From assembly GCA_002496905.1 (NCBI GenBank), contig DALV01000084.1:3484-9415 (forward strand): DNA of 5,932 bases, written 5' to 3'. The notes under the pieces are model-generated. The model had not been told where the DNA came from. It searched no databases and saw only the letters and a program-made list of their open reading frames with translations. This stretch comes from Euryarchaeota archaeon UBA105 (lineage in GTDB: Archaea > Thermoplasmatota > Poseidoniia > Poseidoniales > Thalassarchaeaceae). The stretch's first letter is position 1. Each line of letters opens with the position of its first letter. The translations under genes and the position numbers were made by a program. Below, piece after piece: positions 1 to 5,327 of this stretch.

Positions 1-1512
1 ATTTGGGAATCCTGCAGTGAAAACCCATCTGATTGTGGTTTGGTAGTCATTAACCAGCGTCAGTTTGGAGCCAACTTCCAATTAGAATATACTGCAGAAA
101 GTGCTCTTTATGGAAGCTCTGTAGATACTTTAGAAGTAGGTCCAATCCAATCTATGATTCCTCTCTATGTCACTGTAACTATTCATGATATATCTGGAAA
201 TGTGCACCTAAGTGGCTTATCGGAACATATGGTCTTAGTTACTCCAATGGATAATCGCGGAGATGTATCTCCGCCCGACCGAGTCCAAGCTCCGGTACTC
301 AGAGATAGGCCAAATGATGCTGGAAATGCGATGTTTGTAGAATTCCCATCAAGTGACGCCTCTGACATCGCAGAATATTGGATTTACGCGGTAATCGATA
401 CCCCGGTTCTGTTGCAAAGAACCGATGACCTACAACCCGCAATGATCGTTGATAGAGAACAGGACCTTCCAGTCCTACTAACCGAGTTCTCAGCCTATGG
501 TGATGACATTGCTACACCATTGGTACCAAACCGTCGAATCTATGTTGCAGTGGTTGCAGTTGATTCGTCAGGCAATGCTTGGACGGACAATCTCGCCAGT
601 ACTTGGATAGAACTTGCAGACGAACTATCCGCAGACCCGTGTCCAGAGTGTCCAGATGTTAGTGGAATTAGGGCCAGTTGGAATGCTGCAGGTTCTCTAA
701 TAGAGGTAACCTGGGATAATGCCGAGGATCCAATGTATGCAAGTTACTACGCCTTTGTCAGCCTAGAATCGTTCGATGACACTAGAAACGCTTCGCTGGT
801 TAAGTCTGGTATGAGAGATACGATATTGATTCTCAATGAATTCAATGGTGAAATGATTGACCGTGAAGAGACATATTGGATTGAGATTGTAACCTACAAT
901 GGAGAAGTTCACACATTCTATGCCGACCCAGTAGAAGTTCCACCTTGGGAAGAATCCAGCTTTGGTACTACCCAACCAGGCGATGATGCCGCAGGTGAGT
1001 CCTGGGTCGATAAAATACTAGCAGGCGACATGAACATGGTAATCATTGCACTTTCAGTAGTAATGTTCCTAGTCGGTGCAATGATGTTCATCAGGCCAAG
1101 AGGAGATTCTGCTCCTGAGCCTTGGGAGATGGGCGCCCTAGAAGTCGAGTTGGAAGAGCAAATGGAGCGGGAGGCGGCTGGCCTTACCGATGACGAAGAC
1201 TTCGGTGCTGAAGAATTGGAAATTGATGGCGGACTAGTCGCTAATGCTAGGCGCAAGGAAGACGATTCTTCAGATGAAAGCAAGAGCGATTACACCGAGA
1301 CTATGGCTGGTGCAGGAGCCCCATTGGAAGAGGAAGTAGAGTCAACACCATCCGCAGATAGTGGCGTTATGGACGAATTACTAGGGGATGAAGAAGAGTT
1401 AGACCTTGGGGACCTCGATGACATGGCAGACGACCTGAACTTCGATGACTTGGATGAAGAAGAATCAGAAGACGATGATATTGACACATCTTTCTTAGAC
1501 GAAATGCTCTGA
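1..1512 (+). CDS. Membrane-anchored surface protein with Fn3-like domains and acidic cytoplasmic tail (5' partial)
   Basis: The frame is open from base 1, so the gene begins upstream; the TTG at 40 is only an internal codon. 503 residues are visible. Residues about 1-75, 90-200 and 214-305 look like three beta-sandwich (fibronectin type III-like) domains; the middle one carries the typical 'VAVVAVDSSGNAW' strand near its end. Cysteine pairs sit at C5/C12 and C214/C217 (CPEC). A single hydrophobic segment at 346-364 (nt 1036-1092), followed by RPRG, is the only membrane span seen. The remaining ~139 residues are very acidic (runs of D/E such as 'LGDLDDMADDLNFDDLDEEE'), so the likely topology is outside N-terminal domains and a cytoplasmic acidic tail. 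The role is unknown; adhesion, sensing or envelope scaffolding are possible. It is separated from the next gene by 44 bases, and nothing links it to the p-aminobenzoate genes functionally. Domain calls are by eye. Confidence 0.85.
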   Translation: MWESCSENPSDCGLVVINQRQFGANFQLEYTAESALYGSSVDTLEVGPIQSMIPLYVTVTIHDISGNVHLSGLSEHMVLVTPMDNRGDVSPPDRVQAPVLRDRPNDAGNAMFVEFPSSDASDIAEYWIYAVIDTPVLLQRTDDLQPAMIVDREQDLPVLLTEFSAYGDDIATPLVPNRRIYVAVVAVDSSGNAWTDNLASTWIELADELSADPCPECPDVSGIRASWNAAGSLIEVTWDNAEDPMYASYYAFVSLESFDDTRNASLVKSGMRDTILILNEFNGEMIDREETYWIEIVTYNGEVHTFYADPVEVPPWEESSFGTTQPGDDAAGESWVDKILAGDMNMVIIALSVVMFLVGAMMFIRPRGDSAPEPWEMGALEVELEEQMEREAAGLTDDEDFGAEELEIDGGLVANARRKEDDSSDESKSDYTETMAGAGAPLEEEVESTPSADSGVMDELLGDEEELDLGDLDDMADDLNFDDLDEEESEDDDIDTSFLDEML

Positions 1513-1556
1513 TTGTGCTAGCATCGGGTTGAAGCCCTATTCATCTATCGAGGTCT

Positions 1557-2336
1557 ATGGATGGCGATCCCCGTTCCGAGGTATTCACCACCATCGCTTG
1601 GGATGGAGGTTCTCGGCTATTAGCAGCCGACTTGCATATTGCTCGTCTTTTCCGACACGCTGAGAGATTAGGATTCAATCTTCCAAACAAACTAACAGAA
1701 CTTATTTTCGAAGCGCTCAGTAAGGCAGATATTCCGGGCGAATCAGTGGTTGGAGAAAATCAGGCGCCATTTTTGATTAAGATCGGAGTCACTCCGAATG
1801 GCGAAGTCAATTTAATTCCTAGAGTAAACGGAAAATGGCCCAATCCAATGAGAGCAATTAGTCTTGCAGCACCTCGATGGGAGGGTTCAGTAAGAGGAAC
1901 TAAACACGGCGATTGGCAACCATATTTTGATGCTCGAGAGGTAGCGAAAGAGCATGGAGCGGATATATCCCTTCTATTCGATAGAGATATTCTAGTTGAT
2001 GGAGATAGGTGTATGCCTATTTTGCTGGATAACGATGGAGTTGCTTACTATCCAAAGCCCTCGGAAGGTGCACTAGAATCTGTTACTCTAGAACAAATCA
2101 GAGAAGGTATCGAGAGTGCTGGAGTACCAGTTAGGGAAGCTAGACTGACTCTACCAATGTTGCTACGGGCTTCTGAGATGATAGTCTTAGGAAGTGGCTT
2201 AGGTGTTCAGGCATTAGGTGAAATTGATGGAAGGCAAATTGGTCAACCAAATGGTAGATTGTATCAAGCGGCCTACAACACTTGGATGAATCGATTAAAG
2301 ACCGCATGGATGAGATTAGAAGATTTGGAGGGCTGA
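1557..2336 (+). CDS. pabC: Class IV (fold-type IV) PLP aminotransferase-family protein, probable aminodeoxychorismate lyase PabC
   Basis: 259 residues. In this family ADC lyase converts 4-amino-4-deoxychorismate to p-aminobenzoate plus pyruvate. Seen: 'EVFTTI' then 'HIARLFRHAERLG' (H27, R30), matching the family HxxRL phosphate-binding region; K116 in GTKHGDW, aligning with the PLP-lysine segment of E. coli PabC (GIKHLNR); and 'LGSGLGVQALGEIDGRQIG' (211-229), matching the C-terminal cofactor/substrate loop. Oddities: the glutamate and asparagine of the usual ExxxxN(L/I)F segment are not kept (around 147-156 it reads VDGDRCMPIL), the GxxGxxR turn reads GALESVT, and the N-terminus is about 20 residues shorter than E. 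coli PabC. An in-frame stop at 1530-1532 limits any extension; ATG 1557 is the only good start, with GAGGT at 1550-1554 unusually close (2 bases). The position one base before pabBA supports the PabC role. A D-amino-acid or branched-chain aminotransferase is less likely. Confidence 0.72.
   Translation: MDGDPRSEVFTTIAWDGGSRLLAADLHIARLFRHAERLGFNLPNKLTELIFEALSKADIPGESVVGENQAPFLIKIGVTPNGEVNLIPRVNGKWPNPMRAISLAAPRWEGSVRGTKHGDWQPYFDAREVAKEHGADISLLFDRDILVDGDRCMPILLDNDGVAYYPKPSEGALESVTLEQIREGIESAGVPVREARLTLPMLLRASEMIVLGSGLGVQALGEIDGRQIGQPNGRLYQAAYNTWMNRLKTAWMRLEDLEG
2327..2332 (+). promoter_or_regulatory. Shine-Dalgarno site of pabBA
   Basis: GGAGGG lies within the last codons of the pabC-like gene, five bases before the ATG at 2338. 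It fixes the pabBA start and indicates that the two genes are translated from one mRNA, with only one base between stop and start. Confidence 0.75.
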
Positions 2337-2337
2337 T

Positions 2338-4584
2338 ATGCGAGTAATTGAACGTACAGAGGATAACTCGCATGAATCTCCTCTAATTTCCATGTTGCAG
2401 GCTAGAACCCGTGAAGGAGATGAATTGCTTCTTCATTCAGGTGGGCCTGTAACTGACCTGTCACAAAAGTCCATGCTTCCAGCCTTGGATAGCATTCGCT
2501 TTCTTTTCTTCGAACCGTACGGAGAAGATGCCCCAACAGGTTCTGCGCTTAGTGGTGAAATATACCTAGGAAATCCTCCTCCGCTGAACTTAGTTCGTCA
2601 GCGACTAGTAGAAGGGCGATGGCATACAGAAGAGGAGTATAATCCAGCAACATTAGAGCAAGCCTTGTCTATTGTCGCTGAGCATGAAATAGAAGTAGAA
2701 CTGAATGAACAACACTCGATTACTCCAGGTGGATTCGCTGGCTTACTTGGATATGATTTAGGTCGTTGGTCAAATTCTATTCGATTGGCGAATACACCTG
2801 AACCTGGTACGCTACTAGGCGTTTTGTGGCGATGTGATGCATGGTGGATACACGAACGTGCTAACAATCAATTGCGATTAATTGCGATTGAGGGGCATCA
2901 ATGGTTAGAGCAAGAATCACCCAAACTTTCGGATTTACAAATGCCATCCAAACCAGAATCAATAGTGCCCGATAGCGAGAGCGATTCTGAACATGCCAGA
3001 AAGGTCGAGAAAATCCGTGAATCGATTCGTGGCGGCCACCTCTATCAGGTGAATTATGGCCGCAGATGGCAAGGTGAAATGTCTGGTCAACCGTGGGATA
3101 CATTCCGAAGAATGACCCATTCTAATCCCGCTCCTTTCTCCTCATGGCTGTACTTAGCAGATCACGGCTGGGCAGTCGCCTCAGCCTCTCCTGAGAGATT
3201 GATGCGCCTTGAATCTGGAATTGTCTCAACCAGACCAATAAAGGGAACGAGGGCAAGGGGAAAGAACGAGAAGGAAGATTCTGCTCTAAGGTTAGAATTA
3301 GCATCATCAGAAAAAGAAATGGCCGAGCACTTGATGCTGGTAGATTTGGAACGGCACGACCTTTCTTCTGTTTGTCAGAGTGGTAGTGTACATTGGTCTG
3401 ACTGCCGAATTGAAGCTTTGGCAAATGTGCAACATTTGGTTTCTGGGGTGGAGGGAAAAATTAGTCCTAACAATAGTGCTGGAAAATCTTTGGCTGCCCT
3501 ATTCCCCGGTGGATCAATCACCGGTTGCCCAAAGGTTGTGACTATGGCAGCCATCGACCAACTAGAGGGTTCGCCGAGAAGTGCTTGGACAGGATCAATC
3601 GGCCATCTCAACCAAAGCGCTGGACAGGCCGATTGGAATATCCTAATTCGAACTATGGAGGCTCGCAGTGGTCCGGAATCATGGTATGCTACGGTTCAAG
3701 CAGGTGGAGGCGTTGTAATCGATTCAAATCCTGCCGACGAGGTCGAGGAAGCACGCTGGAAGGCAGCTGCAGTAACCGAAGCGACGTGGGGATTCCGAAC
3801 TGGATTCAGTAGTGAAGAATTGCCCGAGAGGGAAGTTGGCATACTTCCTCTTCCCAAGGTCAAAGGAGCATTGGGTAGAATATCCCCTGGACTTCCAAAG
3901 AAGTCCGGTTTGGAAATTGATTATCACGTTCTCTTAGTGGACAACCTCGATTCCTTCACAAACAATATCGCAGAATCGCTACATCGGCTCGGAGCAAAGG
4001 TGACAATCGTTGAGGGCAGACCAGTTGAAAAAATCGATACAAAAACTCAAGTCAACACTTGGTTAGACATTTACCGTCCTACACATATCATAATTGGACC
4101 GGGTCCTTCTCGCCCAGAAGTTTCTCCTCTAAGCATGGAAATTGCCCACAGAGCCTTGCAAAACAGATTGAAAATCCTGGATGCCCCAATTCCAATACTT
4201 GGTTGGTGTTTGGGTCATCAAGCAATTGGTCTTGCAGCAGGATGGAATCTAATTGAATCTCCTCTAGGCGCAGTTCATGGAGTACCATCAAGAATCATTC
4301 ATGACGGCTCAGGTCTGTTCCAACATGCCTCAGAGGAGGTTGTAATGATGCGCTACAATAGCTTGGTTCTAGAGGCGACGAATGAGGACCTCATAGCAAA
4401 CTCATGGGATGAATCTGGAAGTCTGATTATGGGGTTAAGTCATCCTTCTCTTCCAATAGAGGGAGTTCAATTCCACCCTGAATCAGTCGGCAGTCCAGAT
4501 GGACTAGCCTTGCTTAGGTCATTCCTTAATTTCTCAAACAAAGTTACCAAGTTTGAGCCCAACAAACAGGTTAGACGACCGTAG
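2338..4584 (+). CDS. pabBA: Fused aminodeoxychorismate synthase: PabB synthase domain plus PabA glutamine amidotransferase domain
   Basis: 748 residues. The C-terminal glutaminase releases ammonia from glutamine and the N-terminal domain uses it to aminate chorismate to ADC. N-terminal subdomain (about 1-215) contains GGFAGLLGYDLGR. The chorismate-binding core (about 218-505) shows 'GGHLYQVNYGRRW', SASPERL (E286), TRPIKGT (K302), VDLERHDL (335-342), FPGGSITGCPK (389-399), DWNILIRTM and AGGGVV. Lysine in PIKGT is the PabB hallmark; anthranilate synthase (TrpE) has alanine there. A linker of roughly 25 residues leads to the class I glutaminase from about Y529: 'HVLLVDNLDSFTNN', GPGPSRP, GWCLGHQ (C624) and QFHPES (H713, E715), a full triad. 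Deviations: H340 where RNDL usually has N, C397 for alanine in ITGAPK, and RYNSL for RYHSL in the glutaminase. The synthase-then-glutaminase order is the reverse of the eukaryotic ADC synthase fusion. Follows the pabC-like gene by one base. Very confident in family, fairly confident in PabB over TrpE. Confidence 0.93.
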   Translation: MRVIERTEDNSHESPLISMLQARTREGDELLLHSGGPVTDLSQKSMLPALDSIRFLFFEPYGEDAPTGSALSGEIYLGNPPPLNLVRQRLVEGRWHTEEEYNPATLEQALSIVAEHEIEVELNEQHSITPGGFAGLLGYDLGRWSNSIRLANTPEPGTLLGVLWRCDAWWIHERANNQLRLIAIEGHQWLEQESPKLSDLQMPSKPESIVPDSESDSEHARKVEKIRESIRGGHLYQVNYGRRWQGEMSGQPWDTFRRMTHSNPAPFSSWLYLADHGWAVASASPERLMRLESGIVSTRPIKGTRARGKNEKEDSALRLELASSEKEMAEHLMLVDLERHDLSSVCQSGSVHWSDCRIEALANVQHLVSGVEGKISPNNSAGKSLAALFPGGSITGCPKVVTMAAIDQLEGSPRSAWTGSIGHLNQSAGQADWNILIRTMEARSGPESWYATVQAGGGVVIDSNPADEVEEARWKAAAVTEATWGFRTGFSSEELPEREVGILPLPKVKGALGRISPGLPKKSGLEIDYHVLLVDNLDSFTNNIAESLHRLGAKVTIVEGRPVEKIDTKTQVNTWLDIYRPTHIIIGPGPSRPEVSPLSMEIAHRALQNRLKILDAPIPILGWCLGHQAIGLAAGWNLIESPLGAVHGVPSRIIHDGSGLFQHASEEVVMMRYNSLVLEATNEDLIANSWDESGSLIMGLSHPSLPIEGVQFHPESVGSPDGLALLRSFLNFSNKVTKFEPNKQVRRP

Positions 4585-4609
4585 CGTTGAAGGAGCGATG
4601 TTCGCTGGC

Positions 4610-4617
4610 AAGGTTGA
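4610..4617 (+). promoter_or_regulatory. Probable ribosome binding site of the zinc-ribbon membrane protein
   Basis: AAGGTTGA, five bases before ATG 4623, resembles a Shine-Dalgarno site with one extra T. No comparable purine stretch precedes the in-frame TTG at 4587, which directly follows the pabBA stop, so this site favours the ATG start. Confidence 0.45.
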
Positions 4618-4622
4618 CGTCT

Positions 4623-4985
4623 ATGCCAGTCTGTCGCATGTGCACCCAAAACTACCCGAACTCTCAGTTCGTTAGTGGTAATGGCCCCCGCTACCAGGTT
4701 TGCGTTCGTTGTGCTACCGAGAACGATATGTTGGCAGAAGGTGAGGAAACAGCGCTATACTCAAGCGAGTTAGTTCGAGCACGTTCAGCACTGTTCGCTC
4801 GCCGCTTCAGGCCGTGGGGTTTTCTTCTTGCAGGTTGGTTACTATTCTTCTCATTTGGAACGGGGATCGAATTGTGGTCAAATCTACTTCTGGGCACTCT
4901 AATTATTGGGACTCTAGCGACTCCAGTGCTCCACTTCATGGGCTCGACAAAATTCCGAGCCGAACTCGCGGCACTGACTCCTTGA
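4623..4985 (+). CDS. Small zinc-ribbon membrane protein of unknown function
   Basis: 120 residues from ATG 4623 (an upstream TTG at 4587 would add 12). Two CxxC pairs, C4-C7 (CRMC) and C27-C30 (CVRC), are 19 residues apart and look like a one-ion zinc ribbon placed at the very N-terminus. A charged middle part (about 33-63, ending ARRFRPW) is followed by two closely spaced hydrophobic stretches, about 65-80 and 84-106, which can form a membrane hairpin. The ribbon is then probably cytoplasmic by the positive-inside rule (R52, R54, R60, R61, R63). I do not recognise a named family. It starts 38 bases after pabBA with no visible terminator between, so it may share the transcript, but nothing in the sequence ties it to p-aminobenzoate synthesis. 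The coding call rests on the paired cysteines plus membrane segments and the absence of a better frame. Confidence 0.75.
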   Translation: MPVCRMCTQNYPNSQFVSGNGPRYQVCVRCATENDMLAEGEETALYSSELVRARSALFARRFRPWGFLLAGWLLFFSFGTGIELWSNLLLGTLIIGTLATPVLHFMGSTKFRAELAALTP

Positions 4986-5061
4986 TGGAAAACTATCCAA
5001 AAAACAGCCCGAATCAGGCACGGGAACTCTTGATATAGCCACGCAATGGCTGACAAATTAG

Positions 5062-5080
5062 AGGGAACGGTGGGTTCCCT
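5062..5080. repeat. Hairpin 1: 7-bp perfect inverted repeat, first of a twin pair
   Basis: AGGGAAC (5062-5068) and GTTCCCT (5074-5080) form a perfect 7-bp stem with loop GGTGG. With the two bases before it, it matches the hairpin at 5281-5299 in 17 of 21 positions. No T-run follows, so it does not look like a terminator. Confidence 0.8.
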
Positions 5081-5135
5081 ATGAAAGCCCGTGAGATTGG
5101 ATGCGTAAAAGAGGAGGAGCAAACGAAGTAATACA

Positions 5136-5199
5136 GTATTTCCACAAAAGCCTCAAATGCAGCTCAGTGCTACGTTTAGAGTGGTTGTGGAAAGAATAC
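5136..5199. repeat. Long bulged inverted repeat with a second stem in its loop
   Basis: TTTCCACAA (5139-5147) pairs perfectly with TTGTGGAAA (5185-5193), and GTA (5136-5138) continues with TAC (5197-5199) across a three-base bulge GAA, giving 12 bp. Inside, CTCAAA (5152-5157) pairs with TTTaGAG (5175-5181, A5178 bulged), and GCA (5159-5161) with TGC (5168-5170) around a six-base loop. This nested arrangement is what an RNA stem-loop looks like. Confidence 0.75.
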
Positions 5200-5230
5200 C
5201 TAGTGGGCTCCCAAATAGCATCCGTAACTC

Positions 5231-5276
5231 CCGGAAGAATTGGCTTCGCGCAAGGACGAGCGCGAGCATTCACCGG
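5231..5276. repeat. Interrupted 16-bp inverted repeat with 8-base purine-rich loop
   Basis: From the outside in: CCGG 5231-5234 with CCGG 5273-5276, GAAT 5237-5240 with ATTC 5268-5271, GCT 5243-5245 with AGC 5265-5267, and CGCGC 5247-5251 with GCGCG 5260-5264. The interruptions are small (AA opposite A, TG bulge, T bulge). The loop is AAGGACGA (5252-5259). All pairs are Watson-Crick. Confidence 0.75.
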
Positions 5277-5280
5277 AAAG

Positions 5281-5299
5281 AGAGAACAGCGGGTTCTCT
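5281..5299. repeat. Hairpin 2: 7-bp perfect inverted repeat, second of the twin pair
   Basis: AGAGAAC (5281-5287) and GTTCTCT (5293-5299) form a perfect 7-bp stem with loop AGCGG. It lies 13 bases before the GGAAGTGA ribosome site of the next gene. Its right arm can alternatively pair with GAAC at 5300-5303, leaving a three-base loop, so two folds compete here. Confidence 0.8.
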
Positions 5300-5312
5300 G
5301 AACTGATATTTT

Positions 5313-5320
5313 GGAAGTGA
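5313..5320 (+). promoter_or_regulatory. Shine-Dalgarno site of the secreted repeat protein
   Basis: GGAAGTGA, seven bases before ATG 5328, is close to the consensus GGAGGTGA. It fixes the start and implies a leadered mRNA, meaning transcription begins at or left of 5313, probably inside or before the structured stretch. Confidence 0.65.
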
Positions 5321-5327
5321 AAAGAAA

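Larger units (their letters stand above)
5019..5299. ncRNA. Candidate structured RNA (unknown family) in the 342-base gene-free stretch
   Basis: The stretch 4986-5327 has no convincing gene but is dense in inverted repeats that fit together without conflict. From left to right: CACGGG 5019-5024 with CCCGTG 5088-5093, enclosing AGCC 5037-5040/GGCT 5048-5051 and the 7-bp hairpin 5062-5080; GGAGC 5116-5120 with GCTCC 5207-5211, enclosing the bulged stem 5136-5199; then the 16-bp interrupted stem 5231-5276 and the 7-bp hairpin 5281-5299. The loop ACGCA 5041-5045 can also pair with TGCGT 5102-5106 as a pseudoknot. The longer stems are well supported as sequence symmetry; the 4-6 bp ones could be chance. 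The listed stems have no G-T pairs, so they do not tell the strand. It could be a plus-strand leader of the downstream secreted-protein gene, a free RNA, or DNA-level binding sites. I see no match to tRNA, 5S, RNase P or SRP RNA. Confidence 0.4.

Noticed and set aside
1521..1540. GGGTTGAAGCCC as a terminator hairpin between the first two genes
   Set aside because: The stem is only three to four pairs and no T-run follows; it is within what chance gives.
2338..4584. Anthranilate synthase TrpE-TrpG fusion
   Set aside because: The PIKGT lysine (K302) is the PabB-specific residue, and a PabC-like gene is translationally coupled upstream; no trp genes are near.
4587..4622. TTG at 4587 as start of the zinc-ribbon protein
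   Set aside because: No Shine-Dalgarno-like site precedes it, while ATG 4623 has AAGGTTGA five bases upstream and places the first CxxC at the usual N-terminal position.
4814..5038. Plus-strand frame overlapping the end of the zinc-ribbon protein
   Set aside because: It shares bases with a more convincing gene (paired CxxC, two membrane spans) and shows no domain features.
5019..5299. RNase P, SRP, 5S or tRNA gene in the structured stretch
   Set aside because: No GAGGAAAGUCC or ACAGAA...GGCUUA segments of RNase P, no GGAAG...AGCAG core of SRP RNA, and no tRNA T-arm plus acceptor pairing on either strand.
5101..5301. 66-codon plus-strand reading frame in the gene-free stretch
   Set aside because: No good ribosome site before its ATG, no recognisable motif or hydrophobic pattern, and it runs through the arms of three inverted repeats that explain the sequence better.
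5304..5312. TGATATTTT as a TATA box for the secreted-protein gene
   Set aside because: It is only 16-24 bases from the ATG and just left of the Shine-Dalgarno site, so transcription from it would begin at about the start codon and lose the ribosome site.
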